Below are positions 8,087-14,742 of a DNA stretch of 20,975 bases, in pieces (position 1 is the stretch's first letter; each line of letters starts with the position of its first letter). The notes under the pieces were generated by a model, which worked only from the letters and a program-made list of their open reading frames with translations, ran no database searches and was not told the DNA's origin. The stretch spans positions 1 to 20,975 of the forward strand of contig JAVHSH010000008.1 in assembly GCA_036172095.1 (NCBI GenBank), given 5' to 3'. The position numbers were made by a program, and so were the translations under genes. The DNA is from JAKBEU01 sp036172095. Its GTDB lineage: Bacteria; Patescibacteriota; Microgenomatia; UBA1406; GWC2-37-13.

Positions 8087-8870
8087 GGATTGGTGAGATA
8101 AACTCCAGCACCGTTTCGTAAAACTCGGTCGGATTATCTAAAAAACAATAATGCCCTGCATTTTGGATTATGTGCGCCTCTGCATGAGGAATCAAATGTT
8201 GGAATACACTAACATCGTTTACCGGTGTGTACGAGTTTTCATCATCCCCACCCCATACAATAAGCGTTTTATCCTCAATCTTAGGAAGATCAAACTCTAT
8301 ATGTTCTCGGATAATGTTGACGAAGGTCTCCCGAAGCTCAGGAAATGCCGTGTAATCATCGCTCCCCGACAGACGCAGTAAATTTGACCGAACTCCCTTC
8401 ATAAAGGGAAGGTCCATGAGTGGTTTTACTGTTTTAGCGATCCCAATTTTCGTTTGCGTCACAAATGATGTGTGTGGAAGACCGGATGAATCGATGAGGA
8501 CGACTCCGGACAGTGGAATAGATTTTTTTGATGCGATGCGGACGGCGATCTTCCCCCCAAATGAATGACCCAAAAGGACAGGATTCTGTATCTCCATTTT
8601 TTTTATGAATTCAACAATACAATTGGCGAAATCTTGAAGTTGAAATGGCTTATTTGGAAGCTGTGATTTTCCAAAACCCGGCAAATCGAGAAAGTATAGC
8701 TCGTATCCCACTTCTGCAAATTTCAAGCTAGAAGAAAACCAAAGTGTACTATTTGACCCCCACCCATGAAGAAATACAAGAACCCCTTTTCTGTCACCAA
8801 TAGAATCCATATGGTAATAATGAAGCAACCTTTCATTCACAATCACATCTTTTTCGAGAGGTTTTTGCAT
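8073..8870 (-). CDS. Alpha/beta-fold hydrolase
   Basis: A 265-residue alpha/beta hydrolase. The oxyanion-hole segment is FLHGWGSN (33-40), the nucleophile elbow GHSFGG has S103, the acid is D209 or D210 in VWGGDDENS, and the catalytic histidine is H240 in NAGHYCFLD. There is no signal peptide, so it is probably cytoplasmic. The substrate is not identifiable. Its place just before murF and ddl hints at a role in envelope metabolism, but hydrolases of this type are promiscuous. Its start overlaps the preceding membrane-protein gene by 28 bp. An extended -10 (TGCTACAAT at 8884-8876) ends 6 nt before the ATG, so it may begin a separate leaderless transcript. Confidence 0.88.
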   Translation of the reverse strand: MQKPLEKDVIVNERLLHYYHMDSIGDRKGVLVFLHGWGSNSTLWFSSSLKFAEVGYELYFLDLPGFGKSQLPNKPFQLQDFANCIVEFIKKMEIQNPVLLGHSFGGKIAVRIASKKSIPLSGVVLIDSSGLPHTSFVTQTKIGIAKTVKPLMDLPFMKGVRSNLLRLSGSDDYTAFPELRETFVNIIREHIEFDLPKIEDKTLIVWGGDDENSYTPVNDVSVFQHLIPHAEAHIIQNAGHYCFLDNPTEFYETVLEFISPIHGKN

Positions 8871-9454
8871 AGTTTATTGTAGCACTTCCCCAGCTTAAAC
8901 CGTATCAATACTGCGAGTATCAAATTCGCGAATAAGAGATAGGTGATAAAGGCATAATTCTCAAAATTCCAGTTCGTTATGACCAAAAGAGCGATAATAC
9001 TATTCGCGACTCCCAAAAAAAATACAGAGTCATTTTCAGATTCGGGTTCATGCCATGCTTTCACTGCCGTGGGAATGCAGGCAAGGATATCCGCCATTAT
9101 TCCGAACATGATTGCAATATTTCCAACCCTAGTCGTCATCCATAGAATAAGTCCTATGAACGAAAGTGTCCCACAGATTATATCTAGTTTTTGGATTTTC
9201 CAGTGTGCTTTTTTGTTTACGAACGAAGCGATGAATATCAGAAGAGGAACAAACCACACGATGAACGTTGACCAGGCCTCCATCCCAACCCCTTGTTGGA
9301 TCTGCGCAAAAAAAGCAAGTGCCGGTGCCAGACTCCACATAAGCCACGTAACTCTGTTTGGCTTCACAGTGCCCTTTATCGTCCCTATCAAATAGTCCAC
9401 TCCCCCCAAGAACTGCAGGGCCATACCAAGATATACAAAATTTGGATTAATCAT
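8843..9454 (-). CDS. Seven-TM membrane protein with PQ-loop/SWEET-like repeats
   Basis: A 203-residue protein with about seven hydrophobic helices (roughly 5-24, 36-52, 61-79, 89-106, 110-131, 143-161, 166-185). The first triplet contains GGVDYLIGTIKGTVKPNRVTW, where a helix is followed by a charged turn with Pro and then a Trp-containing helix. The second contains DILACIPTAVKAWHEPESEN at the equivalent place. This 3+1+3 arrangement resembles SWEET and PQ-loop transporters, which move sugars, amino acids or other small solutes. The canonical Pro-Gln pair is not intact, so this is a fold-level suggestion. It is the first gene of the minus-strand run and shares a short divergent promoter region with hflX. 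Confidence 0.55.
   Translation of the reverse strand: MINPNFVYLGMALQFLGGVDYLIGTIKGTVKPNRVTWLMWSLAPALAFFAQIQQGVGMEAWSTFIVWFVPLLIFIASFVNKKAHWKIQKLDIICGTLSFIGLILWMTTRVGNIAIMFGIMADILACIPTAVKAWHEPESENDSVFFLGVANSIIALLVITNWNFENYAFITYLLFANLILAVLIRFKLGKCYNKLCKNLSKKM
8876..8884 (-). promoter_or_regulatory. Extended -10 promoter for hydrolase-murF
   Basis: The minus strand has TGCTACAAT at 8884-8876 (TGn plus TACAAT, 5 of 6 to consensus), inside the 3' end of the membrane-protein gene. It ends 6 nt before the hydrolase ATG. Confidence 0.5.
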
Positions 9455-9468
9455 AATTAGTCAGATAT

Positions 9469-9478
9469 ATTGTACAAT
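9469..9478. promoter_or_regulatory. Palindromic shared -10 element for divergent hflX and PQ-loop gene
   Basis: ATTGTACAAT at 9469-9478 is a perfect 10-bp palindrome and provides TACAAT on both strands. On the plus strand the box ends 7 nt before the hflX ATG (9485). On the minus strand it ends 15 nt before the ATG at 9454, giving a leader of about 8 nt. The two promoters would be mutually exclusive. Confidence 0.5.
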
Positions 9479-9484
9479 ATCTCA

Positions 9485-10603
9485 ATGCAGAAACTACAAA
9501 TGTTTCGTTCGGTGATAATCGATGTTGTGGGGACAAATATCAATGTCCGTGAGGCTGAACGCAATCTTATCGAGCTCAAATCCCTCATAAAGACATATGG
9601 CAGTATCGACGTGGGCCATATCATCCAACATAGGACGAAGCCAGATAAGGACACATTCATTGGCTCAGGAAAAGTACAAGAGCTTATCGAGATGGTGACG
9701 AATAAAAAGATAAATATCATCATTTTGAATGCCATTGTGAAGCCGACACAGCTATTCCATCTGACGGAACAGCTATGGACAGCGAACCCTGATATCAAAG
9801 TCTGGGACCGAGTTGATTTAATTCTTCATATCTTTGAAAAACATGCCCAAACGACTGAAGCACGCCTTCAAATTGAGATTGCAAAAATGCATCACATGGG
9901 ACCACGAATATATGGTTTAGGTGGTACCTATTTCTCCCGTCAGGGCGGTGGTATTGGCTCAAAAGGAGTTGGAGAGACAAATATCGAACGAATGAAACGC
10001 CATTGGCGGACATTGATCAAGAAAAAGGAAGATGAACTTGAAAAACAACTCGAACATAGAAAAGGTCAGGTCGATCATAGGAAAGAACAAGGAGTCCATC
10101 ATGTTGCGCTTGTTGGATACACAAATGCTGGCAAAACAGCGCTTTTCAACGTTCTTACCGGAAGGGATAAAATCTCAAAAGATGCGCTTTTCGTCACATT
10201 AAGCTCAACTATTGGCAGGCTGAAGGGCGCTGATTATACAAAACAGATTCTCATCTCAGATACAATTGGCTTTATCCAAAATCTTCCCCCAGCACTCATC
10301 CAGACATTTAAATCAACGCTTCTTGATGTGATCCATGCTGAATTAATCCTCCATGTAATTGATATCAGCGATGAGTTAAGAAATAGAAAAATCAATGTAG
10401 TCGACGAAATCCTGTCAGAAATTGGAGCAAGCACAATCCCTCAAATTCTCCTCTTTACTAAATCCGATCTTCTTCCTGAAGACCAATGGGGAGAGTTCGA
10501 AAAAATAAAAGAAGAGTTTAAGGATAAAAAAGTCCTTTTCATATCTGCAAGCGAAGAGATAAATATTGAAAAACTCCTGAGTGAAATCGATTCTCGCATG
10601 TAA
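9485..10603 (+). CDS. hflX: GTPase HflX
   Basis: A ribosome-associated translational GTPase that splits or rescues stalled 70S ribosomes. It has 372 residues from the ATG at 9485. The N-terminal HflX domain includes the family stretch around GSGKVQEL (60-67) and the glycine-rich linker GGTYFSRQGGGIGSKGVGE (146-164). The G domain has G1 GYTNAGKT (211-218), G2 region DALFVTLSSTIGRL (233-246), G3 DTIGF (259-263) with the typical LPPALIQTFKSTL, G4 TKSD (325-328) where NKxD is usual, and G5 SAS (354-356). An upstream TTG at 9470 is in frame but falls within the promoter palindrome, so it is rejected. A strong terminator follows. Confidence 0.95.
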   Translation: MQKLQMFRSVIIDVVGTNINVREAERNLIELKSLIKTYGSIDVGHIIQHRTKPDKDTFIGSGKVQELIEMVTNKKINIIILNAIVKPTQLFHLTEQLWTANPDIKVWDRVDLILHIFEKHAQTTEARLQIEIAKMHHMGPRIYGLGGTYFSRQGGGIGSKGVGETNIERMKRHWRTLIKKKEDELEKQLEHRKGQVDHRKEQGVHHVALVGYTNAGKTALFNVLTGRDKISKDALFVTLSSTIGRLKGADYTKQILISDTIGFIQNLPPALIQTFKSTLLDVIHAELILHVIDISDELRNRKINVVDEILSEIGASTIPQILLFTKSDLLPEDQWGEFEKIKEEFKDKKVLFISASEEINIEKLLSEIDSRM

Positions 10604-10621
10604 TTTATCCCCTTACAAAAA

Positions 10622-10673
10622 GCGCACCGAGCCCTCGGAAAATTCTCTGGACTCGGTAGCGATAAGTTTTTTT
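10622..10673. terminator. Bidirectional intrinsic terminator after hflX
   Basis: The arms CGC-ACCGAG (10623-10631) and CTCGGT-A-GCG (10652-10661, one bulged A) form a 9-bp stem. On the plus strand seven T follow at 10667-10673. On the minus strand the same hairpin is followed by five T (complement of 10617-10621), so it could also end a transcript arriving from the right. Confidence 0.75.
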
Positions 10674-10749
10674 GAGCTTTAATCAATGCTTCTTTTGATC
10701 TTTGCTCCCTATTGTTATTTTAGCTATTTAGTTTTTTGCTTATTCATTT

Positions 10750-10784
10750 ATTGTCTTTTTGCTTTTGACTTGTTGCTGTAAACT
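10750..10784 (-). repeat. Degenerate heptanucleotide repeat, block 1
   Basis: Read on the minus strand from 10784 down, five consecutive 7-nt units all begin with AG: AGTTTAC, AGCAACA, AGTCAAA, AGCAAAA, AGACAAT. The consensus is AGYNAAA. The phase blurs at both edges. Confidence 0.55.
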
Positions 10785-10873
10785 GTATCTTGAACTCGTT
10801 ATATTGAGTTTTAATTTTTGTTTATAGCTTGGTATTGTACTCGTGGCTCCGTATTGAGGTGGCTTTGAGCGGT

Positions 10874-10915
10874 TTTGTCTTCTAGCTTTTGACTTTAAAC
10901 TTTCTGCTTTTAACT
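10874..10915 (-). repeat. Degenerate heptanucleotide repeat, block 2
   Basis: Read on the minus strand from 10915 down, six consecutive 7-nt units begin with AG (for example AGTTAAA, AGTCAAA, AGACAAA). They share the AGYNAAA consensus with block 1. The unit AGTCAAA occurs in both blocks. Seven is not a multiple of three, so coding is not the cause. Confidence 0.6.
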
Positions 10916-10984
10916 CTTTAGCTATTTATTATTGTATTTCTAGTTTTATTTCTTATTTAACTTATAATAATTGAACATATTTTA

Positions 10985-11013
10985 AATGTAGAGTATTTTT
11001 TGTAGTTTGTCAA
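10985..11013 (-). promoter_or_regulatory. Promoter 3' of the trmB-type gene, reading into the gene-free stretch
   Basis: Minus-strand TTGACA (11013-11008) and TACATT (10990-10985) have the optimal 17-bp spacer. The -35 starts 9 nt after the stop codon of the TrmB-type gene. No sizeable ORF lies downstream. Confidence 0.5.
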
Positions 11014-11021
11014 GGGGTATT

Positions 11022-11915
11022 TTATCTTATAGTCTTTTTACAAAGGTTCTTCTTATTTTCAGCCTCGAAAAACTCATTCTCACCCCATTCATTAATATTT
11101 TTTTCTGATATTTCTGTTGATTGAATCCATAAGACATCAAAAAATGATTCAAGTGTTTTTGCAAGTTTGAAACTTTTTATTATCAATCCCCATGCTTCAT
11201 TAGCTTGGGTACATACGCAACGGATCGTGTCCTCCAGTAGCGAAATATCGAGATTAATAGAAAGAAGCGGATTGTCAATATATCTGAAATTATGTAGTCT
11301 TACATAATCACTGTTTCGCTTGTGTTGATATGACAAGACATGTTTTGTCCAGTTATTGAGCACGATAAGCGACTTGATGGATGCGTGAGTGGTCCGCTTG
11401 CTTTGGAGCCCGCTATCCACATCCTCATTTATCAGATTCTTCCCAAGTGTATCCATTGGCATCAGGCTTTCAAACACCCGTAATGTCGAGTTTTTTTTCG
11501 CTTCAACCGTCTGGTTCATGACCTGCTTTGCGCCTTCAATTCCCGGATACATACGAAAGTTCGTACTCTCGACATGCCTGCTATACTCCCCTTTCAAAAT
11601 AGGAAGAATATCAACGAGGTCTACTTCAGTTTGAGCAAGTTCCTTTCTTTGTTTGAAAACCATTTCTCGAAGGGTCGATGGATTTTTTGCTTCAATCCAG
11701 GTCTGTTGCTTTTCCAAACCCTGGCTTTGTCTGACGGTTATGAGCCCCTTGAGGGCTAGATTGAGCATAACGTCGTAGACAGTCGTTCGCGGCATTCCTA
11801 TTGCTTTAGCGAGCGCATACGGGGCAATTTTCTCATGCCTAATCGCTTCTTTGTAGACCTTGACTTCATTTTCCGAAAGACCGAGTTTAGCTAGGACTAA
11901 ATATGTTGTGTTCAT
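11022..11915 (-). CDS. TrmB-family transcriptional regulator
   Basis: A 297-residue protein from the ATG at 11915. The N-terminal winged helix-turn-helix is typical of TrmB: LGLSENEVKVYKEAI (11-25), then YALAKAIGMPRTTVYDVMLNLALKGLI (33-59) with the recognition helix near 42-54. A short coiled coil (about 82-105) is followed by a C-terminal domain of the PLD-like/sensor type found in shorter TrmB proteins. Such regulators bind DNA as dimers and often control sugar or central metabolism. The divergent DMT transporter 189 bp away is the natural target. An in-frame TTG at 11945 would add ten residues not needed for the domain. A TACAAT box (11933-11928) ends 13 nt before the ATG. Confidence 0.85.
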   Translation of the reverse strand: MNTTYLVLAKLGLSENEVKVYKEAIRHEKIAPYALAKAIGMPRTTVYDVMLNLALKGLITVRQSQGLEKQQTWIEAKNPSTLREMVFKQRKELAQTEVDLVDILPILKGEYSRHVESTNFRMYPGIEGAKQVMNQTVEAKKNSTLRVFESLMPMDTLGKNLINEDVDSGLQSKRTTHASIKSLIVLNNWTKHVLSYQHKRNSDYVRLHNFRYIDNPLLSINLDISLLEDTIRCVCTQANEAWGLIIKSFKLAKTLESFFDVLWIQSTEISEKNINEWGENEFFEAENKKNLCKKTIR

Positions 11916-11959
11916 ATGTGAAAAGTAATTGTAAGTACGAAGCAATCGGCAGTATGAGT

Positions 11960-11992
11960 ATATTTCCTTGTCCCTGCATTTTTTGGAAATAT
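11960..11992. promoter_or_regulatory. Candidate operator (inverted repeat) between the TrmB gene and the transporter
   Basis: A perfect 8-bp inverted repeat, ATATTTCC (11960-11967) and GGAAATAT (11985-11992), with 17 bp between arms, lies in the divergent intergenic region. A weaker pair, GTAGTA (12010-12015) and TACTAC (12040-12045), lies closer to the transporter promoter. Either could be a regulator site. There is no direct evidence. Confidence 0.35.
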
Positions 11993-12066
11993 GCGAATGC
12001 TGTCGTTGCGTAGTACAGATATTAAAAACATATATATTCTACTACTGTCGGAACTGTCCGTCAACT

Positions 12067-12095
12067 TTGACATATCATATATCCCCCTTTATACT
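12067..12095 (+). promoter_or_regulatory. Near-consensus promoter for the EamA transporter
   Basis: TTGACA (12067-12072), 17-bp spacer, TATACT (12090-12095; 5 of 6). The ATG at 12105 is 10 nt past the -10, so the leader would be about 0-3 nt. The promoter lies inside the long open frame that starts at 11991, which argues against that earlier start. Confidence 0.8.
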
Positions 12096-12104
12096 ATCTC
12101 TCAT

Positions 12105-13049
12105 ATGCGAAGACATTCAGCAAATCAGAACAATCCGATAGTCGAAGTCCCTCCGAAGCGCTTAGCATATTGGCGCGTAGGGGGAATAAAAAAATATGTC
12201 AGACCCGCCTTTCTCCTAAGTTTGAGTGCCGCATTTATTTGGGCATGCCAAATAGTGATATTCCGCTATCAGATAACTATTGGAGAAAACCCATATACGC
12301 TCGCCTTATGGTCAACGGCGATAGAACTTCCCTATTGGATTGGTATGGTGTTCAAAAAGAAAAAGGAGACAATAAAAATGAATGGACGCATGATTGGGAT
12401 TTTTGCAGTTATTGGTTTTGGAAGCGCTATTGCGATTGGTCTCATGGAAAACCTTGCTCTTGCGAATACAACAGCCACGAACTTTGCTTTCCTTATCCGC
12501 ACCGTTGTTCTGTTCACGATTTTGTTTTCCGCGATATTCTTTAAGGAACCGATTACTCGCAAAAAGATAGTCATGACGGGAACGATACTAGCTGGAGCCT
12601 ATTTTCTCAATGTCCAGAATGGGGCATTTTCCTTGCGGTTGGGAGATGTCTTTACGCTCATTGAGGCTGCATCGATTGCATTCTTCACAAATATTCTCAT
12701 CAAAAAAATGGTGACGAAGCTTGACCCAGATTTTGCGGCAGGAGCACAGTATATCGCTGGTACATTTTTTCTTGTAATCGTTTTTATTTTCCAAAAGACA
12801 CCATTTCTTTTGCACAATATCCCCCTCTTGCTTATATATTCTCTTTTGGGGATTACGTTTGCCCGCATTAGAAACAGGGCGTTCCAACATGCCACATCAA
12901 CATTCGTTACGATGATTATGTCTTTTACGCCGGTATTCACGCTTATCCTTTCCTTGTTTGTCCTGGGTGAGCATCTCATTCCAGTTCAACTATTCGGCGG
13001 ATTTCTTATCATCCTTACCGGCTTTATGGCGGAATTTCTGAAAATATAA
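12105..13049 (+). CDS. EamA/DMT-superfamily transporter
   Basis: A 314-residue integral membrane protein with about ten helices in two EamA repeats. The first repeat spans roughly 33-155 (with FLIRTVVLFTILFSAIFFKEPITRKK) and the second 165-310 (with MIMSFTPVFTLILSLFVLGEHLIPVQLFGG). Both repeats end in the typical signature in which a helix is followed by a short F-x-x-E-P/L-G-E-x-L loop. Family members export or import amino acids, nucleotide-related compounds or other metabolites, and the substrate is unknown here. The open frame extends back to 11991, but those 38 extra residues overlap a consensus promoter, so 12105 is chosen. The stop is 1 bp from the stop of the converging glutamine synthetase gene. 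Confidence 0.85.
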   Translation: MRRHSANQNNPIVEVPPKRLAYWRVGGIKKYVRPAFLLSLSAAFIWACQIVIFRYQITIGENPYTLALWSTAIELPYWIGMVFKKKKETIKMNGRMIGIFAVIGFGSAIAIGLMENLALANTTATNFAFLIRTVVLFTILFSAIFFKEPITRKKIVMTGTILAGAYFLNVQNGAFSLRLGDVFTLIEAASIAFFTNILIKKMVTKLDPDFAAGAQYIAGTFFLVIVFIFQKTPFLLHNIPLLLIYSLLGITFARIRNRAFQHATSTFVTMIMSFTPVFTLILSLFVLGEHLIPVQLFGGFLIILTGFMAEFLKI

Positions 13050-13050
13050 A

Positions 13051-14487
13051 TTAGAATTGATTCCACAGCAGTTGATTGTGTACCTCATGGTGATAAATGA
13101 CTTCTCCTATCTTGACACGAGTCCCAAGCTCAACCGGGCTTCGGTCAGCGACCGCCTGTTTTAACTGTAGATATTTTTGCTTGAACTCTTCGCCGAGTAG
13201 CTTTGCGACCCATGTGCTTTGCCGAAACTGCGTAATCGCTGTCTGGATTGTACCTGGAAGATAACGGACGCGAGGACGCTTGTCCTCTTCTCTTTTTTCG
13301 ACCGTTCCCGCGAGTCCTGTTTTTACAAGTGTGTACATGACAAGATATGGATTAGCATCAGGAGCAACACTCCGTACTTCAATTCGGGCGGATTCTTCGT
13401 TATGAAGAGGGATTCGAATCATTGAACCGCGATCAACTTCAGATACTTTTATCTCATTTGGAGCCTCATAGTGAGGATCAAGCCGACGATATGCATTGAC
13501 GCTCGGGTTAAGGACGAGGCAAATATCATTCGCATTCGAAAGGATTCTGTCGATACAATTCCATGCTAATTGCGAAAGATGCCCTTGGCCTTTCTTGTCA
13601 TGAAAGATGTTCCTCCCTTTTTTTGCGATGGAAAGATTGGTATGCATTCCACTTCCATTAATCCCGACGATTGGTTTTGGAAGGAAGGATGCAGTCATTC
13701 CCATATTACGGGCAATCTGCCGACAAACAAGTTTATACAGCTGTATTTGATCCGCACCAATGAGAGCGTCAGCATATGAGTAATTGAGCTCAAACTGTGC
13801 AGGAGCGACTTCTGGATGATCTTTCTCATTCTCAAATCCAAGGGCGCGCTGCGCTTCGGCACATTTATCGATAAAAACACGAAGCGTATCCGTTGGAAGT
13901 GAGTGATAATACCCACCAGATGACGAAAGTTCAAACCCTTTTCGTTCATCAAATAATTTTTCAGCATCAATACCATTAAGTAAAAATCCCTCTACCTCAT
14001 TTGCCGCATAAACTGTATAGCCTTCTCTTTCGTTGAGTTCATTCAAATATGTTTTAAGCATTCCTCGACTGTCCATTTTGTATGGAGTTCCATCTCTATC
14101 GACTATCGCCCCCATGATAAGGACTTTTCCTGAACCAAAAACATCGCTCGGGAGCCACCAAAAAGCAGACCAGTCTATCGAAAGACCTAAATCGCTTTCT
14201 GCCTGACGGGAAAATCCACGGATTGACGAACCATCGAAAGTCAGATTTTCATACGAGTGAAGAAAAAACTTCTTGTCGTAATCAAGCATATGAAATCGCC
14301 CCTCTAAATCTGAAAAGCCTATCGTGACAGCCTTAATTCTTTTTTCTTTCTTTAAATAGGAAGTGTAATATGCTTCAAGAGTCTTGGCAGCAACTCTATC
14401 CTTTCGTTTTTGTTTTGCTCCTAAATTCAATTCCTCAAGTGTGTCATACGGGATTTCCAAAAAAGTCCGTAAATCTATTGAATCCAT
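13051..14487 (-). CDS. glnA: Glutamine synthetase, type I-like
   Basis: Makes glutamine from glutamate, ammonia and ATP. It has 478 residues. The catalytic set is largely present: FDGSS (84-88, D85); E164/E166 in NEVEGFLL; E226 and E233 in PEVAPAQFEL (family G-Q-x-E has become A-Q-F-E); NGSGMH (277-282, H282); YRRLDPHYEAP (R335, E341); IRIP (R358); RIEVRSVAPDANPYL (E370, R372). Deviations: N where the second His of NGSGMHxH is usual, R-S-V-A-P-D in place of R-x-P-D, and no adenylylation-loop tyrosine. The N-terminus is some 20-30 residues longer than usual. It could be a gamma-glutamyl ligase relative acting on another amine, but true glutamine synthetase is favoured. The -10 TATATT (14499-14494) ends 7 nt before the ATG. 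Confidence 0.85.
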   Translation of the reverse strand: MDSIDLRTFLEIPYDTLEELNLGAKQKRKDRVAAKTLEAYYTSYLKKEKRIKAVTIGFSDLEGRFHMLDYDKKFFLHSYENLTFDGSSIRGFSRQAESDLGLSIDWSAFWWLPSDVFGSGKVLIMGAIVDRDGTPYKMDSRGMLKTYLNELNEREGYTVYAANEVEGFLLNGIDAEKLFDERKGFELSSSGGYYHSLPTDTLRVFIDKCAEAQRALGFENEKDHPEVAPAQFELNYSYADALIGADQIQLYKLVCRQIARNMGMTASFLPKPIVGINGSGMHTNLSIAKKGRNIFHDKKGQGHLSQLAWNCIDRILSNANDICLVLNPSVNAYRRLDPHYEAPNEIKVSEVDRGSMIRIPLHNEESARIEVRSVAPDANPYLVMYTLVKTGLAGTVEKREEDKRPRVRYLPGTIQTAITQFRQSTWVAKLLGEEFKQKYLQLKQAVADRSPVELGTRVKIGEVIYHHEVHNQLLWNQF

Positions 14488-14493
14488 AAGATA

Positions 14494-14499
14494 ATATAA
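14494..14499 (-). promoter_or_regulatory. -10 element of glnA
   Basis: TATATT on the minus strand (5 of 6 to consensus) ends 7 nt before the A of the glnA ATG. The -35 position (TTTAAT at 14522-14517) is weak. The whole stretch 14488-14570 is extremely AT-rich, so chance matches are likely and confidence is limited. Confidence 0.4.
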
Positions 14500-14592
14500 A
14501 AATTAATAATTTTATTATTAAAATCTAATAAATTAATATAATTATGTCAAATCATAATTTTAATTTGCATTGAATATGTAAAAAATAGAGAC

Positions 14593-14703
14593 GACTGAGT
14601 GTGTGGATTTTTATAAACAACAATTCCGTGTCGAGGACATGACAATTAAACGATACATAGTTGGCTTAGTTTGTTGTTTACAAAAGACACACATGAAGGA
14701 GTC
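14593..14703. repeat. Long imperfect inverted repeat between glnA and the glycosyltransferase operon
   Basis: The perfect core arms TAAACAACAA (14614-14623) and TTGTTGTTTA (14671-14680) extend outwards with small gaps to TGTGTG (14600-14605) against CACACA (14688-14693) and GACT (14593-14596) against AGTC (14700-14703). The loop between core arms is 47 bp. It lies just upstream of the operon's -35 region (about 14707). It could be an operator pair, a structured RNA or the remnant of a small mobile element. No target-site duplication is clear. Confidence 0.55.
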
Positions 14704-14706
14704 ATT

Positions 14707-14736
14707 AAGACAAATCGATCATATATCCTGTAAACT
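14707..14736 (+). promoter_or_regulatory. Putative promoter of the glycosyltransferase-SGNH-M15 operon
   Basis: AAGACA (14707-14712; 4 of 6), 18-bp spacer, TAAACT (14731-14736; 4 of 6). The -10 ends 7 nt before the ATG at 14743, the same leaderless geometry as at stronger promoters in the window. Confidence 0.4.
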
Positions 14737-14742
14737 ATTCTC

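Larger units (their letters stand above)
10616..10978 (-). ncRNA. Candidate heptad-repeat transcript with its own promoter and terminator
   Basis: The stretch 10604-11021 has no ORF of useful size. A minus-strand promoter (TTGACA 11013-11008, 17 bp, TACATT 10990-10985) predicts a start at 10978. The bidirectional hairpin at 10622-10661 with its minus-strand T-run would end the RNA near 10616, giving about 360 nt. The RNA would be A-rich and carry two blocks of AG-phased heptads. Position 10978 is also the A of an ATG opening a 10-codon ORF (MFNYYKLNKK), so a leaderless micropeptide is an alternative. No known RNA family is recognised. The claim rests on the promoter and terminator match only. 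Confidence 0.3.

Noticed and set aside
8979..9395. Plus-strand open frame of 138 codons opposite the PQ-loop-like gene
   Set aside because: It is antisense to a gene with seven clear hydrophobic helices and has no promoter or Shine-Dalgarno, so a shadow frame is most likely. It is the longest rejected frame apart from that in purA.
11991..12104. A 38-residue N-terminal extension of the EamA transporter
   Set aside because: The stretch contains a TTGACA-17-TATACT promoter and the 8-bp inverted repeat arm. The residues add no recognisable helix of the family.
14488..14570. Multiple TATAAT-like boxes in the spacer next to glnA
   Set aside because: The stretch is so AT-rich that such hexamers are expected by chance. 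Only the box at the usual 7-nt distance from the ATG is reported, with low confidence.
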